Assembly (NCBI GenBank): GCA_015069095.1 | Contig: SVJH01000007.1 | Location: 27,984 to 91,983 of the forward strand | Length of the DNA: 64,000 nucleotides | Direction of reading: 5' to 3' | Origin: Oscillospiraceae bacterium | Lineage (GTDB): Bacteria > Bacillota > Clostridia > UMGS1810 | Translations under genes and position numbers: made by a program | Shown here: piece after piece, positions 17,362-26,310 of the stretch | How positions within the stretch are numbered: position 1 is the first letter of the stretch | Layout of the letters: each line of letters begins with the position of its first letter | Notes under the pieces: model-generated | The model's input: the letters and a program-made list of their open reading frames with translations, nothing else | Database searches by the model: none | What the model was told of the DNA's origin: nothing

Positions 17362-18651
17362 TTATTTTATTTTTGCATTTTCGACAAGAAACTCAATTGT
17401 TTTTCTTGTGATAATTTCTGCTTCTAAAGATTTTTTGTCTTCATCACGGAACATTTTTTTGATTTTGTCAAGTTCCATACCATACATATCAGCCATTTTT
17501 TTCATTTCAGCTTCAACGTCTTTTGCAGTAGAAGTGATTTTTTCATTTTTTGCTACTGCTTCAAGAGCAAGCTGTGTTTTAACCTGGCTAAGTGCCTGAT
17601 CTTTAAACTGTTCTTTGAAAGCATCAAGTGTGCTTGATGTCATTTCAACGTATTTCTGAAGACTCATACCTTGCATCTGAAGTCTGTAATCGAAATCCTG
17701 AGCAATATTGTCAAGTTGTGTTTTAATCATACATTCAGGAATTTCAACTTCAATACCTTCAACAAGTTTTTCAACTAATTTATTTTCAAGTTCTGCTTTT
17801 GCTTTATCTTCATTTGATTTATCAAGTTTTGCCTTAATGTCAGCTTTGTATTCATCAACTGTATCAAATTCACTGATATCTTTGATAAAATCATCGTTGA
17901 TTTCAGGAAGTTGTTTTTCTTTGATTTCTTTAACTGTTACTTTAAATAGGGCAGGTTTGCCTTTTAGTTCTTCTGAATGATATTCTTCAGGGAAAGTAAC
18001 GTTAACGTCGATTTCTTCGTTAAGTTTTGCACCAACGATTTGTTCTTCAAATCCAGGAATGAATGTACCGCTTCCGATTTCAAGGCTGTAATCTGTGCCT
18101 TTTCCACCTTCAAAAGCAACACCGTCAACAAAACCTTCAAAGTCAATAACAGTCATATCGCCGTTTTTAACTTCTCTGTCTTCAACAGTAATAATTCTTG
18201 CATTCTGCTCTTGTGCTTTTTTTAGTTCAGCATCAATATCTTCGTCTTTTGTTTCGTAAGAAACTTTTTCAACTTCAATACCTTTGTATTCGCCAAGTTC
18301 AACTTCAGGTTTAACTGTAACAGTTGCTGTGTAAACAAAAGAACCGTTTTCTTCGTCGATTTTTTCTACATCGATTTCAGGCATATCAACAGGGTTTATA
18401 CCTGATCTGTCAAGTGCGATAGGATATGTATCCTGACAAACAAAGTTAATAGCATCTTCATAGAATACTTCTTTGCCGTAGTACTGTTCAATTACTTTTC
18501 TTGGAGCTTTACCTTTTCTAAAGCCTGGTAGATTGATTTGTTTAACAATTTTGCGATATGCTTTTTCAATACCTTTTTGGAATGTTTCGCTATCAACAGA
18601 AATTGTTAATTTCATAACATTTTTTTCTACTTGTTTTTTTGTTACTCTCAT
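17362..18651 (-). CDS. tig: Trigger factor, ribosome-associated chaperone
   Basis: Trigger factor binds at the ribosomal exit tunnel and has peptidyl-prolyl isomerase activity. The 429-residue product shows the ribosome-binding motif GFRKGKAPRKVIE at about 43-55, an FKBP-type isomerase domain at about 150-240 (MTVIDFEGFVDGVAFEGGKG and FPGFEEQIVGAKLNEE-like sequence), and a helical C-terminal chaperone domain. ATG at 18649-18651 is chosen because GAGGAG lies directly upstream; an upstream in-frame ATG at 18702 lacks a site. It heads the tig-clpP-clpX group. Confidence 0.96.
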   Translation of the reverse strand: MRVTKKQVEKNVMKLTISVDSETFQKGIEKAYRKIVKQINLPGFRKGKAPRKVIEQYYGKEVFYEDAINFVCQDTYPIALDRSGINPVDMPEIDVEKIDEENGSFVYTATVTVKPEVELGEYKGIEVEKVSYETKDEDIDAELKKAQEQNARIITVEDREVKNGDMTVIDFEGFVDGVAFEGGKGTDYSLEIGSGTFIPGFEEQIVGAKLNEEIDVNVTFPEEYHSEELKGKPALFKVTVKEIKEKQLPEINDDFIKDISEFDTVDEYKADIKAKLDKSNEDKAKAELENKLVEKLVEGIEVEIPECMIKTQLDNIAQDFDYRLQMQGMSLQKYVEMTSSTLDAFKEQFKDQALSQVKTQLALEAVAKNEKITSTAKDVEAEMKKMADMYGMELDKIKKMFRDEDKKSLEAEIITRKTIEFLVENAKIK

Positions 18652-18705
18652 GATATTTATCTCCTCTGTATAAAATATTAAAGAATATAAATTTAAGTTC
18701 AATAT

Positions 18706-18714
18706 ATTATAGCA
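18706..18714 (-). promoter_or_regulatory. Extended -10 element of the tig promoter
   Basis: On the minus strand TGCTATAAT is an extended -10 element, about 55 bases before the tig start. No good -35 is seen. Confidence 0.55.
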
Positions 18715-18762
18715 AACTTTATTCTAAAATGCTACTGTTTTTTGAAAAAATATACAAATTAT

Positions 18763-18797
18763 ACAAAAAACACACCAAAATTACTGTAATTTAGGTG
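18763..18797 (-). terminator. Terminator of the metallophosphoesterase gene
   Basis: On the minus strand CACCTAAATTAC pairs with GTAATTTTGGTG and is followed by TGTTTTTTG. The left arm overlaps the stop codon of the gene. Confidence 0.8.
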
Positions 18798-19495
18798 ATT
18801 TTATATGGCATAAATTCCATAAAATCAGCAGAAACGAGTTTGTACATAACATTATCGATTGTTCCTTCAAAAGAATTTTTAGATGCTTTTGAGTGAAGAT
18901 GACCATAGAAACATTTTGTAACGTTGTAATTTTTGAAAATATTTTTATAATCTTCATTTATTTTTAAATCTTTTGTAACGGGCGGATAATGAAGAAATAC
19001 AAAAGTTTTTTTCGCATTTAAATCTTTAGAACTTTCAAGCGAAAGTTTTAATCTTTCAAGCTCTCTTAAATAAATCTTTTCATCATCTTTTGTAAAGTTA
19101 GAATATGATGGGTCTATCCAGCCTCTTGCACCGCATATAGCGATATCTTCTTCTAAAAAAGACGTGTTGTGTAAAAAAGAAATAGTGGAAAAATTATTTT
19201 CTAAAATGTACTTTTTAAGTTTTGTAAGACTTTCCCACCAATAGTCGTGATTTCCTTTAAGAATAATTTTTTTGCCGTTTAAAGACTCAATAAATGAAAA
19301 ATCGTCAAAACACTCATCAATATATGTTGCCCACGAAATATCTCCGCCTATAACAACAATATCTTCTTTTTTTACTGTGCTTTGCCAGTTTTCTTTAAGT
19401 CTTTCCATGTAGTTTTGCCAATTATATCCAAAAATATCCATTGGTTTATCAATGCTTAGTGATAAATGTAAATCCGAAATTGTATATATGCTCAT
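18791..19495 (-). CDS. Calcineurin-like metallophosphoesterase
   Basis: 234 residues with the complete metallophosphoesterase motif set: DLHLS near residue 8, GGDISW at about 50, GNHDYWW at about 80, the His-bearing FLHYPP at about 169, and GHLHSKA at about 200. These residues bind a dimetal centre that hydrolyses phosphomono- or diesters. The substrate is unknown. It is a soluble protein with no signal peptide. It is transcribed divergently from comEC, and the shared 105-base region must hold both promoters. Confidence 0.88.
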   Translation of the reverse strand: MSIYTISDLHLSLSIDKPMDIFGYNWQNYMERLKENWQSTVKKEDIVVIGGDISWATYIDECFDDFSFIESLNGKKIILKGNHDYWWESLTKLKKYILENNFSTISFLHNTSFLEEDIAICGARGWIDPSYSNFTKDDEKIYLRELERLKLSLESSKDLNAKKTFVFLHYPPVTKDLKINEDYKNIFKNYNVTKCFYGHLHSKASKNSFEGTIDNVMYKLVSADFMEFMPYKIT

Positions 19496-19600
19496 TTTCC
19501 ACCGCCTTTGCCAAAATAATAATTGAATATACCAAAATTATGTGTTACAATATTATATAGTATAACTGAAATTTAATTTTTGTCAAGTGAAGTAAAGAAT

Positions 19601-21919
19601 ATGAGAAAGTATTTATTTTGTTTTTTGATATCATATGTGCTGGGCATTTTAAGTACATCTTTTTTTGAAGTTTATAGTATATTTATAACTTTGTTGATTT
19701 GCGCAGTTATGACACTCGTTCTTGTGTTTTTATTAAAAGCCAATAAAAAAACTATTATATGCCTTATTTCTTATGTTTTGGGTATAATTATCCCTTTTAC
19801 ATCTGCTTATTTTGTAACTAAACCCTACAATGAATATTTTGATAAAGAAAGTACAATTACATGCTGTATTTTATCATATCCTTCTGTATATGATGGTTAC
19901 ACAAGATATGATGCGCAGATTATTAAAGACGGTAAAAGATGCACAGGAGAAATATCACTTTATATATCCAATTACATAGGTAACGACTTGTTAGATTACG
20001 GCGATGTAATTTCAGTAAAAAATGCTAAACTTAAGCATTATACAAAGGACAATAAAACAACTTCAGTAAACGGAAAATATGCATCACTTTCGACTAAAGA
20101 TTATAATGTCAGCATAATCCAAAAAAATTCCTTAACAGGAATTAAAAAACACATATTTAAACTAAGAGATGCGATAACAAAGAATTGCGATTTGTATTTT
20201 AATGAGGAAGTATCGGGATTTTTAAAAGCGATTACAGTAGGAGATAAAAGCAGTCTTTCTGATAAAGTTAACGATGATTTTAAAACATCAGGACTTTCAC
20301 ATCTTATTGCAATATCAGGATTTCATCTAAGTGTGATTGTCGCGTTTATTACATATTTGTTTGAAGGAATGAAAAAATCAAAAAGGCGCATTTTTGATTT
20401 TGTTGCAACAGTTTCTATTTGCACACTTATGATTATAATAACCGGTGTTTCTCTGTCTGTGTTAAGAGCATCTATAATGCTGATACTGGCAAGTTTTTCA
20501 AAACTCTGCTTTAGAGAATACGACAGTAAAACGTCAATTTTGGTTGCAGGCGGAGTTATAGTCTTAATAAATCCGTTTTCTATATTTGATGTCGGATTTT
20601 TATTAAGTTATTTTGCAACGTTCGGTATTGTTTTTTTATCGCCGACAATAAGCAAATGGCTAAATTCAAAAATAAAAAGCAAATACCTGTCGGATTCTGT
20701 TTCAATTACTTTATCTGCGCAGATAATGATTTTTCCGATTTTGGCAATTGCATTTAACACACTTCAAATATTTTCGTTTGCTCTAAATCTTTTAGTTGTG
20801 CCGGTATTTAGTCTGCTTTATTTGTTTGTACTTACATTTATTGTAATTTCATTTATTATGCCACATTTTTTAACGGCAGTGGTTGGAATGAACTACATTT
20901 TAACAAAAGTAATATTTTTTATTGCATCTTTTGGTGCAAAACTGCCATTTTCAAGTATTGATGTAACAGGAGCGTATTTTGTTATGGATATGTTAATGAT
21001 TGCTGCAATTATTTTGTCATCTTTGGTGTTTTTTAAAACAAAAAAGAAAATCGAAAAAATAGTTTCAATAATTTTAGTAATTGCACTTGCAATTTCTGTA
21101 TTTTTTATAAAAAGAGGAGAAAATCTTCTTCCCAATACAAATGTTTCGACAAATTTAAAAGTATCATTTTTAGATGTAGGGCAGGGAGATTGTGCACTTA
21201 TTCAGGCTGGCACAAAAACTGTTCTTATAGATGGCGGAAGCTCATCAATAGAGGATATAGGAAAGAAAAAGATTAAACCTTATCTTTTAAGCAGTGGAGT
21301 TAAAAAACTTGACTATATTATAGTTTCTCACTATCACGATGACCATTACTCGGGTGTTCCATATCTTCTTGATAACTTTGATGTAGGAGTGCTTGTGCTT
21401 TCGGGAGCGTCAAATTCCGAGGATTATAAAGAAAAAGAACTTTTAGAGAATTCTGCTAAAAGAAATAATGTTCCAATTTATTATTTCTTTAAAGATGATG
21501 CAATAAAACTTAATGATGAAACTGTTTTAAAAGTATATTCTCCGCTTAGGGGCATAACATATTCATCAAATGATGAATCACTTGTTATTAAACTTGAAAA
21601 TCCTGCTGCATCGTTTTTATTTACGGGAGATATAGAAAAAAGCGGCGAAAACAAACTTAAAAGTGCGAATTTAAAAACAGATGTTTTAAAAGTTGCTCAT
21701 CATGGGTCGGATTCATCATCGACTGAGAATTTTTTAAACAATGCAAACCCTAAATATGCAGTAATAAGTTGTGGAAAAAACAATATGTATGGACATCCTC
21801 ATAAAGAGGTTACTGACAGGCTTAAAAAGAGAAAAATCAAGTATTTTAGGACTGATGAAGCCGGCGATATTGTTTTTACACTGGATGATAACGGAAAACT
21901 TTATGTTAATCAGGAGTAG
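19601..21919 (+). CDS. comEC: DNA internalization channel protein ComEC/Rec2
   Basis: ComEC forms the inner-membrane pore for single-stranded DNA uptake in natural transformation. The 772-residue protein has an N-terminal membrane/OB region (DUF4131-like, to about 170). The competence domain follows with many helices and the signature LSHLIAISGFHLSV at about 237-250. The C-terminal metallo-beta-lactamase domain starts near 515 (FLDVGQGDCALIQ, HYHDDHYSG, KVAHHGSDSSS). No comEA lies beside it. ATG 19601 is favoured over TTG 19580; the ribosome binding site is weak. holA follows after three bases. Confidence 0.94.
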   Translation: MRKYLFCFLISYVLGILSTSFFEVYSIFITLLICAVMTLVLVFLLKANKKTIICLISYVLGIIIPFTSAYFVTKPYNEYFDKESTITCCILSYPSVYDGYTRYDAQIIKDGKRCTGEISLYISNYIGNDLLDYGDVISVKNAKLKHYTKDNKTTSVNGKYASLSTKDYNVSIIQKNSLTGIKKHIFKLRDAITKNCDLYFNEEVSGFLKAITVGDKSSLSDKVNDDFKTSGLSHLIAISGFHLSVIVAFITYLFEGMKKSKRRIFDFVATVSICTLMIIITGVSLSVLRASIMLILASFSKLCFREYDSKTSILVAGGVIVLINPFSIFDVGFLLSYFATFGIVFLSPTISKWLNSKIKSKYLSDSVSITLSAQIMIFPILAIAFNTLQIFSFALNLLVVPVFSLLYLFVLTFIVISFIMPHFLTAVVGMNYILTKVIFFIASFGAKLPFSSIDVTGAYFVMDMLMIAAIILSSLVFFKTKKKIEKIVSIILVIALAISVFFIKRGENLLPNTNVSTNLKVSFLDVGQGDCALIQAGTKTVLIDGGSSSIEDIGKKKIKPYLLSSGVKKLDYIIVSHYHDDHYSGVPYLLDNFDVGVLVLSGASNSEDYKEKELLENSAKRNNVPIYYFFKDDAIKLNDETVLKVYSPLRGITYSSNDESLVIKLENPAASFLFTGDIEKSGENKLKSANLKTDVLKVAHHGSDSSSTENFLNNANPKYAVISCGKNNMYGHPHKEVTDRLKKRKIKYFRTDEAGDIVFTLDDNGKLYVNQE

Positions 21920-21922
21920 CAA

Positions 21923-22909
21923 ATGAAAGAGATTCAAAATCATATTAAAGAAAAAAACTTTAAAAATTTTTATTTATTTACAGGGTGCGAACAGTATCTT
22001 AAAGATTATTATGCAAAAAGGATAGTTGAAGAAAACATTATGGATATAAACGATAGTTTTAACTATCTTAAAATGCTTTCTGATATAGACTACAAAGCAC
22101 TTTTAAACTTTGTAACAAGTCCGCCTGTATTTTCAGATAAAAAAGTTCTTGTAGTAAAAAACAGCGGTATTTTTAAAAGCATAAAAGAAGATGCAAAAAA
22201 AATATGGCTTGATGTTTTTGAAAATGTAAATCCAGATTTAATTATAATTTTTTCTGAAAATGATATTGATAAAAGGGGAGTTTTGTACAAAAAAATTACA
22301 TCTTTAGCAAAATGCGCAGAATTTGACAAACAAAAAGACACAGAACTTAAAAAATGGATTTTAAAAATAAGCGCAAGTTATAAAATAAAAATAGATGATG
22401 ATGCTATAGAATTTTTAATTTCAATATGCTTAAACGATATGACAAATATTTTAAATGAATTTACAAAACTTGCAAATTACAAGAAAAAAGAAGGCGTTAT
22501 AACTTTAAAAGACGTTGAACTAAATGTAAGCAAAAATATCGAAAATCGAGTTTTTGATATGATTGATATGCTTACAAAAGGTGAATTTAAAAAATCGTAT
22601 GAAATGTTTTGCGATTTAAAAACATTAAATGAACCGCCCGAGAGAATACTTGCGAATATCTGTGCAGAATATCTTAAAATAAGAAGAACAAAACTTATGT
22701 ACGAAAAGGAAGATAAAAATACAATTGCAGGTAAAATAAAAGTACCGCCGTTTTTTGTGGGTAAATATATTGAAAAAGCAAAAAAAATTAAGATAGAAAA
22801 ACTTGATGAAATGGTATTTTTGTGTCAGCAAACAGATTATTTTATAAAAAACGGAATAAAAGAAAAATGGGATGCGATAGAAAATATACTTATTCAATCA
22901 CAAATATAA
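21923..22909 (+). CDS. holA: DNA polymerase III delta subunit
   Basis: The delta subunit opens the beta sliding clamp as part of the clamp loader. The 328-residue protein shows the family layout: an N-terminal segment with FKNFYLFTGCEQYLKDYYAK, a middle AAA-like region without Walker motifs (KVLVVKNSG...NPDLIIIFSENDIDKR), and a helical collar domain with NIENRVFDMIDMLTKGE and PPERILANICAEYLKIR. It follows comEC immediately (GGAG near 21911), a pairing common in Firmicutes. Confidence 0.92.
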   Translation: MKEIQNHIKEKNFKNFYLFTGCEQYLKDYYAKRIVEENIMDINDSFNYLKMLSDIDYKALLNFVTSPPVFSDKKVLVVKNSGIFKSIKEDAKKIWLDVFENVNPDLIIIFSENDIDKRGVLYKKITSLAKCAEFDKQKDTELKKWILKISASYKIKIDDDAIEFLISICLNDMTNILNEFTKLANYKKKEGVITLKDVELNVSKNIENRVFDMIDMLTKGEFKKSYEMFCDLKTLNEPPERILANICAEYLKIRRTKLMYEKEDKNTIAGKIKVPPFFVGKYIEKAKKIKIEKLDEMVFLCQQTDYFIKNGIKEKWDAIENILIQSQI

Positions 22910-22955
22910 TTAAAATTCATATAATACATTATCAAGTAAAAAAGGTGTGATAATT

Positions 22956-23120
22956 GTGTTTCCAAGATTAAGATGCGTAAAAACGATAGTATTTTCGTGT
23001 TTCTTTTTTCTTCTTGGTGTATTTTTTACATACCTTTTGCCGACATTTTTAACTGTAGTAATTATTGTTGCAGATATTTTTGTACTATGTTGGTGTTTCT
23101 GTAAACTTTTCAGGTTTTAA
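22956..23120 (+). CDS. 54-residue Cys-rich two-helix membrane protein, unknown
   Basis: GTG 22956 begins a 54-codon frame preceded by AAGGTG at good spacing. The product starts MFPRLRCVKT and then has two hydrophobic segments at about 11-28 and 32-48, with five cysteines (7, 15, 45, 47, 49). The last 10 residues are CWCFCKLFRF. I do not recognise a named family. It lies 46 bases after holA and 14 bases before the spoVM candidate. A CATATAAT sequence at 22918-22925 resembles a sporulation sigma-E -10 element, so co-expression with spoVM is plausible. Confidence 0.6.
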   Translation: MFPRLRCVKTIVFSCFFFLLGVFFTYLLPTFLTVVIIVADIFVLCWCFCKLFRF

Positions 23121-23134
23121 GGAGAGTGTATTAT

Positions 23135-23209
23135 ATGAAGGTAGTTGTTTTTAAAGCTTCAAAACTTTGGAGCAAACTGCTAAAGAGTATTTTTAAGATG
23201 AATACATAA
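23135..23209 (+). CDS. spoVM: Candidate stage V sporulation protein SpoVM (24 residues)
   Basis: ATG 23135 with GGAGAG at 23121-23126 opens a 24-codon frame encoding MKVVVFKASKLWSKLLKSIF plus KMNT. It aligns without gaps to B. subtilis SpoVM: Met1-Lys2, Lys7, Lys10 and the following amphipathic helix agree. SpoVM coats the curved forespore membrane and anchors SpoIVA. Here the conserved Pro9 is Ser. Synteny is strong support: in B. subtilis spoVM also lies beside an oppositely oriented rpmB. A terminator follows directly. The gene is too short for routine gene finders. Confidence 0.75.
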   Translation: MKVVVFKASKLWSKLLKSIFKMNT

Positions 23210-23210
23210 T

Positions 23211-23246
23211 AAAAAGAGGCATTTTCAAAAATGCCTCTTTTTATTA
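23211..23246. terminator. Bidirectional terminator between spoVM and rpmB
   Basis: A 14-bp perfect stem (23211-23224 with 23229-23242, core AGAGGCATTT) closes a TCAA loop, with A and T runs on opposite sides. It starts two bases after the spoVM stop. Confidence 0.94.
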
Positions 23247-23287
23247 TTAGAATAAGTTCGAACTTTTAAAATTTTATATCTTTTAAA

Positions 23288-23476
23288 TTAGATAGCGCGT
23301 GTCACTTTATCAGAACGCAAGCAACGTGAGCATACATTGATTTTTTTAGGAGTACCGTTAACAAGTGCTCTAATGCTTCTAACGTTAGCTTTCCAAGTTC
23401 TGTTTGATCTTCTGTGTGAGTGACTTACTTTAATTCCAAAAGTAGTTCCTTTTCCGCAGATTTCGCATTTTGCCAT
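23288..23476 (-). CDS. rpmB: 50S ribosomal protein L28, zinc-binding type
   Basis: 62 residues, matching bL28 throughout (MAKCEICGKGTTFGIKVSHS, RRSNRTWKANVRSIR). Two CxxC pairs, CEIC and CSRC, make it the zinc-ribbon (C+) version of the protein. L28 binds 23S rRNA in the large subunit. GGAGGTG precedes the start on the minus strand. It is a single-gene unit, convergent with spoVM and divergent from hprK. Confidence 0.97.
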   Translation of the reverse strand: MAKCEICGKGTTFGIKVSHSHRRSNRTWKANVRSIRALVNGTPKKINVCSRCLRSDKVTRAI

Positions 23477-23522
23477 TTATATACACCTCCAAATAATTGA
23501 CAAATTCCATAAAACAATCTCT

Positions 23523-23551
23523 ATTCTAACAGATATTTTCCAATTTTGCAA
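23523..23551 (-). promoter_or_regulatory. rpmB promoter
   Basis: On the minus strand TTGCAA (23546-23551) and TAGAAT (23523-23528) are 17 bp apart, 47 bases before the rpmB start. Confidence 0.7.
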
Positions 23552-23641
23552 GATTTTTTTTAAAATTTTTAAAAAATACTTTAAAAATCTTTATATATGA
23601 TGTATAATATATATAAAATAACCAAAGAAAGGTGAATTTTT

Positions 23642-24613
23642 ATGCCGGAAAATATACATGAAACCGAGTTTAGTGTATCACTTAACGAAATTATTAAAGA
23701 ATTCAAACTTGAACAGTTAAATAGAATTAAAGATATTGATAGCATAATGATAAAAACAAATGAAGTCAACAGAACCGGACTTCCGCTTGCAGGTTTTTTT
23801 GATTATTTTCAAAATGCTCGTATTCAGATAATCGGTAGAGCAGAAAATACGTATCTTAATAAACTTCCAAAAGATACTTTAAAAGTTTCACTTGAAAACT
23901 TTTTTAAACAAGGTATACCTGCGCTTGTTTTATCAAGAAATATAGAACCGCTTGATGAAATAATCGATATTGCAACAAAATATAATACACCTGTTTTAAG
24001 AACATCGCTTTCTACATCGCGTTTCTTAAGTGCTCTTATAGCGTACCTTAATGTAATGCTTGCTCAGCGTGAAACAAGACACGGAGTACTTATTGAAGTT
24101 TATGGTGAAGGTATACTTCTTCTTGCAGACAGCGGAGTTGGTAAAAGTGAAACAGCGATTGAACTTGTAAAAAGAGGTCACAGACTTGTTGCAGACGATG
24201 CTGTTGAAATTAAAAAAGTATCAGATAAATCACTTGTTGGAAGTGCACCTGAAATTATACGTCATTTTATTGAACTTAGAGGTATTGGTATTGTCGATGT
24301 AAAGCAGATTTTTGGTATGGGTGCAGTTAAAGATACAGAAAAAATTGACCTTATTATTCATCTTGAAAACTGGCAACAGGGAAAACAGTATGACAGACTT
24401 GGAATTGCAACTGAATATACAAATATACTTGGCATAGATGTTCCATCACTTACAATTCCTGTTAAGCCCGGCAGAAACCTTGCAGTAATTATTGAAGTTG
24501 CTGCTATGAATAACAGACAGAAGAAAATGGGATACAATGCTGCACAGGCGTTAAATGAAAGAATTATGGAAAGTATGTCAACTACATCAGATGGCGGTGA
24601 AGAAAACAAATGA
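23642..24613 (+). CDS. hprK: HPr kinase/phosphorylase
   Basis: HprK phosphorylates and dephosphorylates Ser46 of HPr, the main switch of carbon catabolite repression in Firmicutes. The 323-residue protein has an N-terminal DRTGG-like domain and a C-terminal kinase domain. The P-loop ADSGVGKSE lies at about 162-170, and the family signature ELRGIGIVDVKQIFG at about 212-226. AAAGGTG precedes ATG 23642. A TATAAT at 23603-23608 with a weak TTTAAA 17 bp upstream is a possible promoter. The stop overlaps the next gene by four bases. It heads a long co-directional carbon/envelope/replication run. Confidence 0.97.
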   Translation: MPENIHETEFSVSLNEIIKEFKLEQLNRIKDIDSIMIKTNEVNRTGLPLAGFFDYFQNARIQIIGRAENTYLNKLPKDTLKVSLENFFKQGIPALVLSRNIEPLDEIIDIATKYNTPVLRTSLSTSRFLSALIAYLNVMLAQRETRHGVLIEVYGEGILLLADSGVGKSETAIELVKRGHRLVADDAVEIKKVSDKSLVGSAPEIIRHFIELRGIGIVDVKQIFGMGAVKDTEKIDLIIHLENWQQGKQYDRLGIATEYTNILGIDVPSLTIPVKPGRNLAVIIEVAAMNNRQKKMGYNAAQALNERIMESMSTTSDGGEENK

Positions 24614-25338
24614 TTAAGGCAGATTTGCATACACATACAATTGCGTGTACACATGCATATTCAACGATTAGTGAAATAGCATCATATGCAAAAAAAACAA
24701 ATATCGAGATGGTTGCAATAACTGACCATACACCTGGTGGTCCTGATTCGCCACATATATGGCATTTTAGAAATATGCAGGTAGTACCGCGTATTATAGA
24801 TGGTGTAAAAATACTTCGCGGGGCAGAAACAAATATAATGAATCCAAAAGGCGAAGTTGATCTTCCTAAAGATATGTTGGAAAAACTTGATATAGCAATT
24901 GCAAGTTTTCATAACATACCAAATGCCGAGACCGGAACAAAAGAAGAGCACACAAACGCTTATATAAATCTTATAAAAAATCCGAATATAGATATACTTG
25001 GTCATACAGGTTCAACGCGTTTTGAATACGATATTGATACTGTAATAAAAACGGCAAAAGAATATAATAAAATAATAGAGATAAATAATGCAACTTTTAA
25101 TGTGCGAAAGCAAAACATACCAAATTGTATTGAAATTGCAAAAAAATGTAAACAGTATGGTGTTTTAGTTGCAGTAAATTCGGATGCGCACATTTGTTAT
25201 CAGATTGGAAATTACGATAATGCACTTGGATTGTTAAAAGAAATTGAGTTTCCAACTGAATTGATAATAAATACATCAGCACAAAAAGTAATAGATCATT
25301 TAAATACGCGAACAAATAAAGAAAAAATTGTTTTTTAA
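24610..25338 (+). CDS. PHP-domain phosphatase, YcdX family
   Basis: 242 residues starting KADLHTHTIACTHAYST, with ITDHTPGGPD, GAETNI, SFHN, HTGS and NSDAH following in order. These are the metal ligands of a trinuclear PHP phosphohydrolase of the YcdX type. The substrate is unknown. It overlaps hprK by four bases (ATGA), so the two are translationally coupled. A role in carbon or cofactor phosphate metabolism is an inference from position only. Confidence 0.9.
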   Translation: MIKADLHTHTIACTHAYSTISEIASYAKKTNIEMVAITDHTPGGPDSPHIWHFRNMQVVPRIIDGVKILRGAETNIMNPKGEVDLPKDMLEKLDIAIASFHNIPNAETGTKEEHTNAYINLIKNPNIDILGHTGSTRFEYDIDTVIKTAKEYNKIIEINNATFNVRKQNIPNCIEIAKKCKQYGVLVAVNSDAHICYQIGNYDNALGLLKEIEFPTELIINTSAQKVIDHLNTRTNKEKIVF

Positions 25339-25356
25339 TTTAAGGGGGATAAAATT

Positions 25357-26298
25357 ATGTATTTAGGAATTGACCTTGGCGGTACAGGAATTAAAATAGG
25401 GATGGTTGATGAAAGTGGAAATATTATATATTCATCAAGTTGTCCTACAAGAGCAAATGACGGATATAAAGTAATTGCTGAAGATATGGCAAAACTTATA
25501 GGCGAAACATTAAAAGAAACAAATAAAGAAGTAAAAGATATTAAATCAATCGGTATTGGTGTACCTGGATGTGTTGATAACGCAAAAGGCGAAGTTATTT
25601 ATACAGCAAATATAGATATGCTTCATGCACCGCTTGCAGTTGAACTTAAAAAATATTATGACCTTCCTGTATATCTTGCAAACGATGCAGACTGTGCAGC
25701 ACTTGGTGAATATTTTGCGCTTAATGATGAAAGTGTTAAAAACTTAATTGCAATTACACTTGGTACAGGTGTTGGCGGCGGTATTATTATTGATGGTAAA
25801 ATTTTTGCAGGTTCTAACTCTGTTGCTGGTGAACTTGGACATATGGTTATAAAATCAGGCGGAGAAAAATGCGGCTGCGGAAGATGTGGCTGCTGGGAAG
25901 CATATGCATCTGCAACTGCAATTATTAGAGAAACAAAAAAAGCAATTGAAAAAAATCCTGATTCACTTCTTGCAAAAAATGCAAAAGAAGAAGGAGAAGT
26001 CAATGGAAAAACTGCATTTGATGCTGCTTGGGCAGGATGCGAAGTCGCAAAAAAAGTTGTTGATGACTACTTTAACGCAATAGCAGAAGGACTTACAAAC
26101 ATTGTAAATATATTCCAGCCACAGGCAATTGTAATTGGCGGAGGAGTAAGCAGACAAGGCGATAAACTTTTAAATCCTATTAAAGAACACGTTTATAAAT
26201 ATTGCTATGGTACAGGTCTTGTTGATATCGCAAAAATTAGCATCGCAAAACTTGGTAACGACGCAGGTATTGTGGGAGCAGCATTTTTAGGTAAATAA
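25357..26298 (+). CDS. glk: ROK-family glucokinase
   Basis: 313 residues. The N-terminal LGIDLGGTGIKIGMVDE is the phosphate-binding motif, GELGHM precedes the ROK zinc motif CGCGRCGCWEAYAS (about residues 170-183), and NDADCAALGE holds the catalytic Asp. It probably phosphorylates glucose to glucose 6-phosphate; ROK kinases for other hexoses cannot be excluded. Placement with hprK, rapZ and yvcK supports a role in sugar metabolism. GGGGG precedes ATG 25357. Confidence 0.9.
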   Translation: MYLGIDLGGTGIKIGMVDESGNIIYSSSCPTRANDGYKVIAEDMAKLIGETLKETNKEVKDIKSIGIGVPGCVDNAKGEVIYTANIDMLHAPLAVELKKYYDLPVYLANDADCAALGEYFALNDESVKNLIAITLGTGVGGGIIIDGKIFAGSNSVAGELGHMVIKSGGEKCGCGRCGCWEAYASATAIIRETKKAIEKNPDSLLAKNAKEEGEVNGKTAFDAAWAGCEVAKKVVDDYFNAIAEGLTNIVNIFQPQAIVIGGGVSRQGDKLLNPIKEHVYKYCYGTGLVDIAKISIAKLGNDAGIVGAAFLGK

Positions 26299-26310
26299 GG
26301 AGAGAAAACA

